Assembly (NCBI RefSeq): GCF_002078875.1
Contig: NC_034412.1
Coordinates: 33,559,376-33,623,375 of the forward strand
Length of the DNA: 64,000 nt
Source: Numida meleagris
Taxonomy: Eukaryota; Chordata; Aves; Galliformes; Numididae
Reading direction: 5' to 3'
The notes under the pieces are model-generated. The model did no database searches, was not told the origin of the DNA, and worked only from the letters and a program-made list of their open reading frames with translations. Position numbers and translations under genes: made by a program. This document shows, piece after piece, positions 14,215-27,264 of the stretch. Positions within the stretch are counted from its first letter, which is position 1. Each line of letters begins with the position of its first letter.

Positions 14215-14480
14215 AGCACGAACAAGGCGGGAAAGAGCAGCGCTGGCCTCAACCCAGGAGCGTCCCAGCCGGCGCCAGCACAGCGCGCTGCTACCACCTC
14301 CTGGAGGAACCGCCGCACCCGCCGCGGAGATGCGCTCAGAGCAGCACTGATGTCGTGAAGCCTTCAGCACAAGAATAGGCTCGGGTAGTATTGCGTGCGT
14401 TCGCAGGCACATCATTTTAACTCGTCTCATTTCAGGGAGCGCAAAGTGGTTCTTCATTTACCACGCGTCATCAATTAATT
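14215..14480. promoter_or_regulatory. Compact CpG cluster, possible small CpG island or promoter
   Basis: By hand count about 23 CpG dinucleotides fall in roughly 260 bp, including a dense run of CCGCCGC-type motifs at 14307-14335, in a window where CpG is otherwise scarce. CpG-containing words continue more thinly to about 14830 before the DNA returns to AT-rich. No TATA box is obvious, as is usual for CpG-island promoters. The cluster lies between a candidate plus-strand exon (13.57-13.71 kb) and a candidate minus-strand 3' end (15.6-15.8 kb), so either direction of transcription is possible. It does not match the mariner, CR1, hAT or LTR sequences seen elsewhere here. Alternatives are a decayed repeat rich in CpG or a recombination-driven GC patch. 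Confidence 0.35.
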
Positions 14481-14747
14481 TGTCATGCCAGATTACAGGG
14501 AAAGCGTATTTTCAGGGATATTTTGGAGGAGCAAAGGGGGCCCTGCTCAAAATGCGTGTTCCCATTTTTAGACACTTAAGACTGTGCACAGTGATTAGGT
14601 TACAGCGGTAGTTGCTCGCAGCCCTTCTGCAGACATATCATAGCTTAGCAGCCTAATGCAGCGCAGGGGAATTGGAAACATCTGTTGCTAAGTGTTCTGC
14701 AGAGACGTAAAGGACTGCGTTGTCAAAGTAGTTATCCTTTACTGCTC

Positions 14748-14769
14748 AAAAAAAAAAAAAAAAAAAAAA
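14748..14769. repeat. A22 homopolymer
   Basis: Uninterrupted run of 22 A. No poly(A) signal or recognisable retrocopy lies directly upstream, so I do not call it a retroposition tail. Confidence 0.85.
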
Positions 14770-15097
14770 GGAAAAAAACTGGAAAAGAATCTGTACAACT
14801 ATTTCCCTCTCACAAAGAGGTAGTAACGAGAGACATTCTTACAACAGTTGATTCCTGTTTGTGATACTGTTTTTCTTCAACAATGCACTTGGCTCTGTGG
14901 AAGCCAGCATAAAAATGGAAATAATACAGACTTGAACAAAAGTGTTTTTCTAACTTCCAGATAGGGTATAAAAACAAAAGAGCAAAACATGTTTTTTAAA
15001 CTCTCTAGGCTACTATGACTGCTTCATAAAGACATGCACTTTTCTTTCAGTTATGTACTGCAAAAAGCTTAATGGCAAACCACACAGTAAGCTTTGC

Positions 15098-15472
15098 TTA
15101 CACTGAGCTGCATTTCTCTCTTTGGTAGAAAGTGAGAGGAATATTTTGCTCCTTAGAAAGAGAGAAGCTATTCTCCACAAAACAAGTATTCAAGACATCA
15201 TTGTCATTGAGAGAGCTATTCATACACATTGGTAGGAGAATACATCCTTCAATGCTTGTGATGGATGCCACAGTTTGACTCAGATCAAACCTTGCAACAA
15301 GTGAATCCAATTTTTTGCAAAGTTTTGAGACTGAACTCGTGGGTTTGCATTTAGATTCTGAGTGACTTTCAGACCACGTTCTTTTATCTTTTTCAACATA
15401 CATACTTAAAAAGTGGCATTTCGAGGCACTTGCAAGCACCTTTTTTTCCAGACCAAAATAGAGGAGTGGCAC
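15098..15472 (-). other. 124-codon open frame, unrecognised
   Basis: A minus-strand frame of 124 codons with a mixed composition (Ser, Lys, Cys, Leu) and no recognisable domain, signal peptide or membrane segment. It lies downstream, in minus orientation, of the short acidic frame that ends at 15656, and would therefore fall beyond that candidate's AATAAA. Length alone is only mildly unusual. I regard it as a probable chance frame. Confidence 0.1.
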
Positions 15473-15655
15473 TGAAATGCAGACTTATGCATTTCTCTTA
15501 GATAAAATGGCACTGAAAATGCAGGAAATAAAGGGATATTTCTAAATGCTAACCAAGGTATAGAAGACCTGGACATTCTTAAGAGACTAGTAAGAAAATA
15601 AATACTGCACTGTATCTTTATTTTGAGCATTCCTAGTCATTTTTCACCTTAGCAT

Positions 15656-15796
15656 TTATTCTGCTTTTGTTCCCATTTCTGAAGTTTCACTGTCTATTTC
15701 CTTCTCTCCATCTTTATCATCTTCCATCAGCTTTCCAATAGCTTGCTGTAACTTAGTGCCTAGCATTCTTTCTTGCAACTCCTTATCTCCATCGTA
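15656..15796 (-). other. Short acidic C-terminus-like frame with AATAAA 34 nt downstream
   Basis: A minus-strand frame of 46 sense codons is bounded upstream by a TAA (15797-15799) and ends at a TAA at 15656-15658. The residues are strongly biased to Glu, Asp and Lys and read like the charged C-terminal tail of an intracellular protein. An AATAAA poly(A) signal occurs on the same strand at 15622-15617, about 34 nt after the stop. There is no convincing AG acceptor at its 5' edge, so it could be a fragment of a decayed retrocopy, a real last exon with an acceptor inside the frame, or chance. I do not recognise the protein. Confidence 0.17.
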
Positions 15797-15799
15797 TTA

Positions 15800-18700
15800 A
15801 AACACCCCAATACATCAAAATATGCTGGGTTACATTAATGAGTAAGGTAAAGTTTACTAACACCATTTTTTACAACAGAAGGGACATAGTCTTGTTACCC
15901 AGCAAGTCTCACCCTATATGCTCACTTATTCCAACGAGGATGACGTTACAGTGCCCAGTTACAGCTTCAACCTTTTAAATACTGTCAAGTACTCAGAGAA
16001 CCGAGGTCATTTTTTTTTCCCCTGCAGCTGTCAATTTTGAGATGCAGATAACTATAATCTTGCTCATTTTGAGGTAGAAGTTACATTTGGAATGATAACT
16101 GTTTGTGAGATGCAAATCAAGGTCACTCATCTTTATCTCAAGACCACAGCTTCCCTCCAAAGAGCTTAGCACTTACAGGTGGGAAAGCAGAGAGACATGA
16201 TATATTCCACAAGTTGCAAGAGTTGTTACTCTTTCTTCTTCATATATGTCACTACATTCTCAAAATGGGATAACTGCATCCAGTATGTACTATATTTTCT
16301 CCAAGCCCTGTTTCGCCAAACCCCAAGGTTAACATCCATCTTCTCACATGAGAAGTTTATCATCTTGTTGGATTTTTTGTCTCAGAACATTCAGGGTGTT
16401 GCTTAATATAAAGCCATTGTTAAAGTTCAGTGTTATAAAGAAAGCTAAATCTATTAAATAGTGCAGTCAAAACCTTAGTTTAGGTCCCAGAACATCAGTT
16501 TTAAGCATTATCAGTGACTGCCCAAATTAATCATCAATATATTTTAAGTGTTTAAAACCCAGCGCTAAAAACATGCAGAATGAAGGGAGTGAGTATGTTC
16601 AATCAAATCAGCACAAAATATGTAAATGTAGTGATTGATTGTAAATTTCACCTCACTAGGTATTAAATGTGCATTTCTAATTTTCTAATAAGTCAATTCA
16701 GTATGTTATTGCAATTTCCATGTATTATTTCTTTGATTGTAGATTCATAAGGCATTGGTTGAACTTCAGTTTCACAGCAGGGAACACATTCAATGATTCA
16801 CTACTAAACTCAGAAATAACAATAGATTTGCAAGAAATCCAGTAGGATGAAATGCTCTGTTGAATCCTAAAATATAAGGACTAAGTCACTACACACACTC
16901 ATTTGTAATTATTAAATTGCATTTCAACTTTAATAACTGAAAAAATTAGCATGAAATTTAAGGAATATTTGGTTCACAAATTAATTAGATTGTTAGTGTT
17001 ATGAAGGAACACTTTTTCTCACGTTTTCAAATTTCAAATAGCCATTTCAACCTCAATTCTTTGCAGGCTGCATTCATTCCATTTTAAAGCCTGTTCAATA
17101 CTACGTTAGATAGCCATCTGTTTTAAGAAAAACTTTTTCCTTTTCTTTCTTTCATAGTGTCCTTATCCATAAGCTAACCGGAAGGAAAAATGCCAAGAGT
17201 AAATTTCCATGCTGAATAGAAGAATTCAAATCAGAGCAAAAATTTTGCTACTGGAGAGCTAGAGACAGATCTAACATCCTAGCAGGTATAAGAATGATAC
17301 CTCCTGGATGCCACGTATATGGATTTGACACTTGGAGACAAGACTATGAAGGATTGATTACATTTACACAATTCTACTGAAAGTTTTTAAAAAGAAAAAA
17401 GGTTTTGGGAAAAATTTAGGAAGGGAGAAAATCTGAGAAAATAGAAACATTTGATACACTGTTCCTCCAATTTCAGTACTGCTAATCTCATCTGAACATC
17501 TCACATTTACTTGGACAGTGTTTTAAGCAATGATTTATTTTTGAGCTGCAAGCCAAAGAAGAAAAAAGATTTGTCAGCTTTAACTAGAAGATTTAAGCAA
17601 AAACTTTACCAGCTGGTGCTTACAATAACAGTTGTGCAACTGTTTCTTTATATAAGTTTAGCCTCTAAATCATGAAAGCATGAAAACATACTCAGAACTC
17701 AATGATTTCATTTTAAAAATAGCAAAGTCTGTAGTACTCCAAACTTCTTCATTTTAGTCAGTCTTCTCACTCAATAGAAACAAATAATCACTGACAATGT
17801 GTTTCCAAACTTTAATTGGATTTTATTATTATTTTTATTCTCAATGAATGTCTCTGGTTAATTTCCTGAGTCAAACTTTACTATTTCTTCCCAATGCAAC
17901 TCTTATATTTCTAATCAGGCCAATATACTAAATAGAAAATATACACATATACACACACACTCTCTGTTCTCACTACTATTATTTATATGAACATAAAAAA
18001 TAAAAAGACTGATCAAGAAATGCTTTACTAGTAATCTGACTGCTGTTTGATACGTAACTGTTATCATAAGCTCCACAGATGCATGATGGCAGAGGAAAAC
18101 AATACTATCAATATTCTATCCTAATAAACAAGGAAATGTCAGCTAAGTTAGAAATATGGTGGTGCTGTTGCCTTTTTAAGGAGCACTTTTAATAGCTGTA
18201 GAACAAAATGTTGATCGTAAATTAAATAGTTTAATTAAGGTTGTGATCTTTGGTAACTAGAAATTTCTTGAGTCCTATTAAATAATTAAATAATTCTGGG
18301 ATTTTTGCTCCAGTTACTATCAGATAGTTTAACTTCTACCATTCTCCTCTTTCATTTTGTGACATGAAGGAGTGCTTATGCACAACAAATGGTTGAAGAT
18401 TTCATTTCTCATAGGGGGTTCTTTCCATTTGTTTTTGCATCTTTTTTTCTATTATTTAACAAAAAAAATCAAAGCATTGAAAAAAGTCTATAAAAAGCTC
18501 AGAAAAGGAACATGTTAGCATTATTCCTATTAATCTTTTTAATGATCTTGAGCTACATAAGTCACACACACACATCCCCAGTACAATCGGAACTCTACCA
18601 TTACATAAAGGAAAAAATCTAAATAAACAGATTTCCTTTAATAAGAATATGAGAAGATACTTGATAAAGGACTTTGTTATGTAATGCAGCGCAAGCTAAT

Positions 18701-19750
18701 CAAATTCAGTAGTCCTTCGGTTTACTGGTAACACATTAAGAAAACGTATGCATCGTCTGAAACTGCCACTCAACATACTGAATTTTATAAACAGCCACAT
18801 TGGCTTTTTTGCATATATTTTACATCCCTCCAAGAAATGACTTTGGTTAATAACTTCAGTTAGGCTTCCTAATCTTTTTGTAAAGAGATATATTTTTGTA
18901 AACCAGGATACAGTAAATTAAGAAAATATTTTCTGCTGGATTATAATGCTTATGTTTTCATGCTTTTTCACCACTAAAACTTCATATTTGGTAAATATGC
19001 TGCCCACATCCACTGTTCACTTTTATTACCATAGACAAGCATTTTTGATATCATTTATTACATCATTTAAAAAAACATTTTTTAATAAAGTAAGAATCCA
19101 AGAGGAATTTCAAATCCTCTTTGCTCCACAATTTCAGCTCTGCAACTCTTGACAATCTAGGCAAGCTTTTCCACTGTGAGACGACCAAAATTCACTTTAT
19201 CTCAGTCTCTCCTTCCATGAAAGTACTAATACATTTACCTTAAAGCACAAGATTAGCCTCATTAAAATGAACAGATAGTTTTTAATGTTAAAACTGTGCT
19301 TCACTTTTTGTCAAATAAATAGACTAAAGCCTTATCCCAACACCATTTAAGGAAACACCTTAGTCCCACTCAAGTCGATGTATGTTTTACCATAAACTTC
19401 AGCAAATTTGAAATGTCACCCTAGGGTGACTTCGCCTTTATGCTAAGTTTTTCAAAGCTGCTTATGAGATTTAAAATTAATGGAAATTGCATGTTCAAAA
19501 TGCTTAGGCACCTTTTGAAATTTCAGTCTTATGTCTAAGTGATTACATGGAAGGAGGAAAGGAAAAAAAATCAAAGTAAAATTATTCTCAGAAGTTTCAT
19601 AGCAACTTTTATGCAAAAGTAGTAATAGTTTATTTAAAATATTACGTACAATTACAAAACATGAGCATTTCTGATAAATGTCAAACCTCAAAAGAAATAG
19701 ATAAATTTTATTAGGTAGTTTCTGCCCAACAATATATAATCATACTAAAG
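15800..19750. other. AT-rich non-coding stretch, nothing recognised
   Basis: Single-copy-looking AT-rich DNA without a supportable exon or repeat family. The part around 16.48-16.90 kb is rich in TAAT- and ATTGAT-type words, as conserved non-coding elements often are, but nothing proves constraint. Confidence 0.5.
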
Positions 19751-20268
19751 TACAATGGCTGCTCCAAAAGTAATACCTCCTATTTTGTTATGTTGTCCTA
19801 CAATGCCAGTGATGGATGTTGGCATGGCAGTAGAGGTTGGATCTTCCCACCAATATTTCACTCTATCTTGTTGCCGTGCAACAGATGGCAGCAGGGGACA
19901 GTCTGACAAAATGGTGTCTCACGCAAAAGCACGCTAGAACCAAAGGTGTGTCAGTGAATTCCCCCATGCAGAAAAACACGGCACCCATTGACATTCATTG
20001 ACATTTACTGAACTTTGATGGAGACCAAACAGTTGATGTGAGCACAGTGAGGTGGTGGGTGGTGTGTTTCAACAGTGGTGACAGTGGATCACCTGCACTG
20101 GTGCAGATACATATGAGCATGGCATGCAGGCTCTTGTTCATCACTGGAGAAAATGCATAGTTAATGGTGATGACTTTGCTGAAAAAACAGTGTTTTGTAG
20201 CTCAAAATCTGCTATGTTGTCATTTCCATGGAAATCAACAGGAGGCACTATTTTCAGAGTTACTTGTA
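19751..20268 (+). mobile_element. Internally deleted mariner (Galluhop / Mariner1_GG type), copy 1
   Basis: Terminal inverted repeats of roughly 25-30 bp are visible: the left end reads AAAGTAATACCTCC and the right end carries the complementary GGAGGCACTATTTTC. TA dinucleotides flank both ends, as expected from mariner target duplication. Inside are remnants of the N-terminal helix-turn-helix part of the transposase joined directly to its C-terminal part; the DDD/E catalytic core is missing. At about 518 bp against roughly 1.3 kb for intact mariners, it is a non-autonomous copy. It shares its deletion join with the copies at 27.27 and 34.05 kb, so all three probably spread from one already-deleted master. 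The subfamily name is from recognition and was not searched. Confidence 0.88.
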
Positions 20269-23200
20269 TGTAATATAAGAACCTTGTATTTTCTACATAA
20301 AAAATGACTGTGGCTGACCTGCACAGAAATAATAATTCATTAGAAAATTTCACAGTCAGAGAAGATTTCTAAGAAGAATATCTACTTGGAAAAATCTTAG
20401 TGCTAGTAAAACTATGTGTACTGTGATGTTGTAAACTCCTAGGTTACAGAAAAAAAAAAAAAACAACATTATGTTGCAATCCAGTTTTATTATTGTTGAG
20501 CACATTAATAGAAATTAAGTGAAGGCAAAAATAAGTGGTCTAGCCATACAACTCATCTCAAATATCCATAGACTGAAGGAAGGGGGAAAAGAAAATTGCA
20601 GTACTTCCATTTACCTACAGTTAATTCATCACTGAATGAGAAACAAAGCAACAAGGACTATTAGACAACCAGCTAGGAATTAGTTTCAGGCTTTATGTAG
20701 AGTCTAAATCCCTACATTGTCTCTACTACGAACAAAATGTTTTATATTGTCAAGTTCAATAGATCAAGAAAAGATATTTAAAATGTTTAAGAAAGACTCA
20801 CATCCCTAAACATTAAGAAAGAAAAGAATTGAAATGATCTATTCATCTCTCTTAAAAGTTGTAACAATAAATTTAAAAATCTATATATTGAGAGAAGAGA
20901 CTTCATGAGAAAGAAATATAGTTATCTAACCAAGCTAAACAACTAATATATCTAGATGTTTCAGAGAGCAGTGTAAAAGCCTGAATTTACAAGTGTGCTG
21001 ATATATAACTTACATCAACTTCAGAGGTGTATATTTCACATGTTAAGAGTTGCCTTGATTCAGATATCTTTGAAGGAAGCGAGGAACACCTTATTTCTGA
21101 CTTCTATTGTACTGAAGATAATTCCCAGACAATTTAGTTATTATTTCTGGAAAGCTATTAAGTCCTATTATTCTCTATTCAACTGAAAACAAACTGTATT
21201 TCAGACAGGAAAGTACATATACTTAAACTATAATTGCTTTTACTTGAGTCGTTATGGACAGCACAAAATTAAACACAAATTATCTCACTAGTTTGCTCTG
21301 ATTCAGTTAGAAAGACTCAGAAATTATCTGGGACATCCTCAATTATATGGAATGCTAGATGAAAAATAATAAGATATTATTCCAACTGCTTCACTGACAC
21401 ATTTTCACAACAGAGCCCACAGTTGTCCATGCTGAGGAAAACTGGCTTCATAATTAAGACCACCAATAAAAACCAATAATGATAATCATATCAACAAACT
21501 GGAAGCAGTGAAGGAAGTTGACAACTTGTTCCCCTCTTTTAGGCATGTATTTTTATATATACAGTTATAAATAAGGCATATCTGTAAAATGCAATCATGC
21601 CTTTGTAAGCACCATAACCCACTTTTGCCTGACTGCTCTGTTCAATAGGCAATGCTTCCCAGGACACAAAATTTTGATATTCTTTGCAAAAGAGATGAAC
21701 TGCTGAAAATAATAAGTGCTTTATTGTTATGAACAGCATTTTTTTTTCCTGAAGAAGCCTTAAAAATCTACAGGAGACAGATACTAGAATATAAGAAAAC
21801 TGTGAGAATCTACAGTGACAGAACAGTATTCTGTTCTGTCCCCCTTCAGTTGCAAAGCTGCACTTCAAGTAAAGAAAGGCTTAGCAAAAAGCTTCAAGAC
21901 AAAAGACTAACAGCTGTGGTGATTGGAATTTAGCCAGAGCATCTCAAACCTTTAAAGACCTGACTACAAAACACAGAATTCAACCATTAGTTAACAGAAG
22001 ATGCATCATAATTGAACATTGGACCCCTGCCATCATCTTTATGTCAAAAACTGAATTAGACACCAGACATGCAAAGGAATAATCATAAGACAGAATGAGA
22101 AAGCGTGCCTTAACAGTAGTAATTAGTTCAGGTAGTACAAAACACAAACAGAACACAGGCTGAGTAAAAGCAAAGAGTGCGCATTTTTCCATGTGTGATA
22201 GCAAGCACTAGATCTTCTAAAAAAATGAAATGGTGGTCTGAGGATATTTTTCAGTACAAAAAAGACAAAATGGCCTCCCTAAAACAAGTAATTTGGCAGA
22301 GTTCTGTCTCATTGTCATTTTCTAATTACAGAAGTAACTTAAGGTAGTACTGAACTATTATAGATATATCAGTAAAATCTTGCTAGTAATTTCTTGTGGT
22401 TTAAAGCACTAAATTTAGTAACCAAAATATACCTCCCAAAAAGTGTATCTACCCTCTAAATAGATTTCAATAAGCATTACCTGTATGAATATATAGCCTT
22501 CCAAGTCAAAACTAGAATGTATGTGAAATTGAAGCATCTTTCATAACTTTCCATACTGAAATAGTGTTCTCTTTCTCACTTCTTGTAAATCTTCTTTAGA
22601 CCAGTGAGGAGCTGTGCATTCAATAAGTATGCTCTCTATGTTATAACTAGAATTCTACCTTCTTCATTACTAAAGACTGTCTGTTTAATTGTTTTCAAAC
22701 ATCACACCTCCTCCCCACACATCCTGCAAGCTTCTTTATTTGAACTTAAATCAAATACTTAAGGAATTTGTGGGCTATACCGACTGCAGTTCCAAAAGGT
22801 GTAAAGGGATGAGGGTAGGGTGGGAAGATACCTACAAGACTTTCACAATCTTATCTAAATACATTCACTATTTGGACTGCAAAAATCCAGCTTCATCAGT
22901 ATTATATGGTCCTTGTTTCGGTTTTTTTGGAAACATCCTCTGGGGGATTCCATCCCAAATCTTAAGTAAAAACATTGCAGAAATAGCAGAAAGATGAAAC
23001 TATCTCATTAATGTTATTGTTATTATTAGGAAAAAAGAGTTTGAAATCAATTAGAACTATTCCATAGAATTTCCATAGGAAGCCACCAGACTAAAAATCA
23101 ATTTACATAACGGATGCTGCGCACAACACGCTTTCAAGATTTTGAAGTTCTTATTGCAGGCAGACAGTAACACAGTGCTAAAGTGCAAGAGAAACGAAGT

Positions 23201-24952
23201 AGACGTGGCAAGAAATGGCACATCACTGCTATCTGCTCAAGAGTTTTAATCTATTTAGGTTCACATACTTAGAATTATTTTTTTTTTCTTTCAGTGAATT
23301 ACATGTCATAGATTGATAGTCAACAAATTTCTCCTGAACAAAGTTTTGCGGTAAGTTACAATATACCCTTGTACTTTTAACACTTCTCATCTACACCTTA
23401 CCGAAGTGTTCAGTATTCTACAACAGTATCTGGTAAGAAATTAAACACTTTGTACATATTCAAGAACAGTAAAGGAATGAAGATTTCTCTATATAAATGA
23501 GCATTATACCAAGCTCTCAGAGTCCTACACTTAGAAGAACTGCCACTCAAGCTCTAAATCAGCATGAGAAAATCTGGCCCTTAATAAACATTCTGTATAT
23601 TTTGTACCATACCATAGTTGCTTCATGAACAAGTAGAAGGAACAGGAACATAACTAAAGCATTTCAGAGAAGCAAAATTAGAACCATCTGTTTTAAAATT
23701 CCTGGTATCCTCTTCAAGCACTGTCAGTAATAAGTCTTTAGAAGACACATTGGAATTACAATGAACTTTTCAAGCAGATTTTGTTAGCACCCAGTGCTAT
23801 TAGCCATTCATACAAAGTGGCTAAAAAGCAGCTGCAGTAGCAGAAGTAAGATTGAGATCAAAATTGATAATGATGCACATATATTCATTTCTTTTCTTAG
23901 ACATTGAAGTCAGTTATAATTGTTGGTTGCAGTGAAACTCTTGCACAGCCACATGAGTTATTTTCATGCACTCATAGTTCTTGGTGGCACATACTCATGC
24001 AGCCATTTATCTAGAGAAGCATAGTCAATACATGGGTGTGATTTTATCTCAACTGTGAACATGTATGCATAAGATACTGTAAAACCACATTAAAACACAT
24101 CCCAATATTCATAATTAGTCAATATTGGAATTATATTGTGACATCCAGTGAAAAGGAACAACTAAATTACCCCCCCAAATTTAATTTCTACCCTAAAATT
24201 TCTGCCCTAAATCACACTGACTTTATGTATACAACTACTCAAAATTCACCACAAAAAATTCCATCCTGAAGTATAAATCTCTAACGGAAAAAGAAATTCA
24301 ACCTTCTGCTCTCTCTTCTAAAATACCAGTACATTATTACAAAACAGCGTGGTCCACCATGAATATACAGAAAGTACATGCAGCAACTTGCCTTCGAAGA
24401 ATGAAAGTGGTGGAAAGGGAGAGCAAAACAAAAAAAACCACTTCATAATAAAAACAAACAGGAGTATTACTTTAAATTCACATCAGACACCAAACATGGC
24501 AAACATGTACCAACCATGTACAAGTACATGTATCATTTTCTTCCCTGCCCCACATTCTTACACTGGTAATGGTTTCTTCTTTAAAAGTAATGACTTGCCT
24601 TACAAAAATAGAGTGGGTAACACCTCTGTAACTGTTAAGATGGGAAACACTTAAGATGTATTTATTCTTTTATTGATCATGATAAATATTTGCTCCACTA
24701 GTTGCCAAAGTAATTTAAATTGGAAAAGAACATCAGTATCCATGACTTATTATGATTAAATTAAGACTGTAAATTTAAATCCTTTTAATCGAACTATCAT
24801 CCTTCCACCTCAAAGTGAAAGAAAAGCATAAGGGTAGGTAAGGTATCAAGCTAAATCTTTGCTAGATCAGCAAGGACTACCTGGAATAGGAGAAGCCATT
24901 CCAATCTTGATTCTTATGTAAATTATTTAATGTACGTTTATGAATCTATGAC

Positions 24953-24956
<4 letters not shown>
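20269..24956. other. AT-rich non-coding stretch, nothing recognised
   Basis: Frames reach 109 codons (minus strand, 21868-21539) and 102 codons (plus strand, 22689-22997) but resemble nothing known to me. A perfect short palindrome lies at 21817-21840. No transposon ends or gene signals could be supported. Confidence 0.5.
21817..21840. repeat. Perfect inverted repeat, 10-bp arms, 4-base loop
   Basis: GACAGAACAG and its exact reverse complement are separated by TATT. The arms contain AGAACA and TGTTCT, the half-sites of steroid-receptor elements, but spaced by six bases and not the canonical three, so receptor binding is not implied. It could form a small hairpin. Confidence 0.8.

Positions 24957-24987
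<31 letters not shown>
24957..24987. repeat. T31 homopolymer
   Basis: Uninterrupted run of 31 T. In minus orientation it would be a poly(A) tail, but no retrocopy body or AATAAA was recognised beside it. Confidence 0.85.
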
Positions 24988-24990
<3 letters not shown>

Positions 24991-27192
24991 TTTGACATGT
25001 AGTTCTTCACTTCCACATTTCTAAGTCTCTCAAATGATTTATTTTTCTCCAAAATCTTTCAGGAAAGGTGGACACTCATCAGTCCTCTCTCTAAGTTGAC
25101 AGAAAAGTGCTAAAAGTACTTCTTCAAACTAGAGGACTCACTTCAGGGTCACAATCATTGCAAGAAATTGCTAACAGCTCTGATGTAGCTCAAAGGCCTC
25201 CTTCAAATGCTTTTACAGCTGTTGATTCACTCTCTTTACAAAGATTGAGCAAAGCATATTTAGTCACTACTTCAAGAAAATTTGGAGCCTATTACAGGCT
25301 CCGGATGACTTAATGTTACAATGATTACTCTTTGCTAGTTTCATTCTGTAAACTCATATGAAAATTTCAAGATAATTCTAACAACGGTCCCCTAAAAAAA
25401 AAGAAATAAAACAAAAGTAATACACTTGCCTCTCTTGTATGTATGTTTTTTCCTTTTTAACATGTAAATCTACTCCTACTTTGTGCTATGTTTAAACCAC
25501 ATAAATAAAACTCACAGGGCCAGAAGCATACTGAAAGCTCTCAAACCAAACACTCCAAGATGAGCTCAGAATGAATTATAGAGTAATACCATTGATTAAA
25601 CCTCTTCTCAGATAAGGTACTAGTGAGCAAGAAGAGATGAGAAAATCAGACCTTAATGATTAAACTGTAAAAGACTGCATATTTTCTGATTCTAAGATAC
25701 ACAAGGCTGAAGTATACTCTACATTGAAAGTAGTCTGTGATAAAAATAGTCCATCCTCAACCCATTCTCTTAACAATTTGTCACTGTTTTGCTTCTCACT
25801 AAATCACAGCTTGCTATTAAAAACTTAATATGAGAACATTAAAGAACATTGTACAGATTTAGAAACACAACAGAAACTCAAAGATTTATTCAAATAATAA
25901 AAAAAGGAAAAATTCTAAGTGTAAAGGTTTGAGAAAATAGATATTCTGATGACTTGAAACTCCCTATGAATACACAAAAGAAAAAAATCAATGAAAAAAA
26001 TCTAACATCTTGATGTGAATAAACAGACTGTTGATATACTGTATCGGAAGTTAATTTTTAAAAACCTGTACTCCAATTATACTTTGGAAAACATAAATAC
26101 AGTAAGAGAAGTGTTTCCTCTCCCTCATCTAAAAAAAACAGCTTTTTATTTATCTTATGCTTTTACACTAGATTTGGTATGCAGTAGCTTATCCCCACTT
26201 AAAAAATAGAAAAAAAAAAACAAGACTAAAATAAAGACATACTGATTTTAGTTTAGATTAATATCTGGACACAGAGTGTAATCAGGCTAAAAAAATGAAA
26301 AAAAAAAAACCTTGTTGAACCCAAGGGATAGTTTGGGAGAAAATGTGCAAAACAAGAACTACTTAGAAAACATAAACCGAGTTTTAAATTAAGCCTATCA
26401 AAAAAAGTTGCCTCGATACCCTTTAAAGAAGTGACCTGCGATGACAGAGAAATACTGTGTTTCTGTCAAGCAAATTGTTACTGAAAGGCAGAGGACCTAA
26501 ACACAAAGTGCTTTATATGCTGAGCACGTGCATTGCACATGCATATTCCATTCAAACCATTAGCAAGATAGCTAGGTCATCAGTCACCTTGTTAACTTTT
26601 CCATTTAAATTTAACTTCATGTGCTATATGAAGTTAACATTTTTAAAAACAAACCAAACCACACCGAAGTCAGCTAGATAAATCATAACTTGGGAGGAAA
26701 AGTTCTGAGAAACGTTTAATCAAACTGTACATTAAAGTTTAAGAAAAATAAAAATCAAATGACTGGTTGTAATTTCTTTCAGAAGAAAGAAAAACTAAGC
26801 ATAAGACCATGTTAGATACTAAGTCATAAGAAAACCAGGTACTGGGGAAGGATGGGTATTTATTGTTATTCTAAGTGATCGACTCCTAGAAGTTTCACTG
26901 TAATAGGAAAACTCACAGAAACTACGTTGATACTCATTATGTCCTTTCATTTAAGTGTCCTTTTTGTAGTCATCAGGAAGCAAGAAGAAACAGATTGATG
27001 AATTATTCTTTACTTGCAGCTGATCAGAAAGTTTTAATTGTGTTTAATTTTACTAAAGACATATAATGCAGCTATTTTTATCACATAAGACCAATGACGA
27101 ATATAGTTAGTAATCATTAGAAGGAGGAGTCGGGCCATCTGATATTACGTATTTTTACGATAATGGCTGAAATTGCTAACTATATTGTAATG
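24988..27192. other. AT-rich non-coding stretch, nothing recognised
   Basis: Short frames only. The one at 25107-25313 (68 codons) follows a pyrimidine run ending in CTTTCAG near 25062 and has plausible composition, but it is too short and unrecognised to call an exon. Otherwise A/T-rich unique DNA. Confidence 0.45.
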
Positions 27193-27264
27193 CATGAGTG
27201 TCCAACCTCATGGCACGCCTGGACTACACTGAGTGCAAAGGAATTGTCTTGGGCCGCATATTCA

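Noticed and set aside
21817..21840. Glucocorticoid/androgen response element
   Set aside because: The half-sites are inverted correctly but spaced by six bases; the canonical element needs three.
25063..25313. Terminal exon after the T31 tract
   Set aside because: Acceptor-like CTTTCAG is present, but the open frame starts only after a stop near the supposed exon start and the product is unrecognised.
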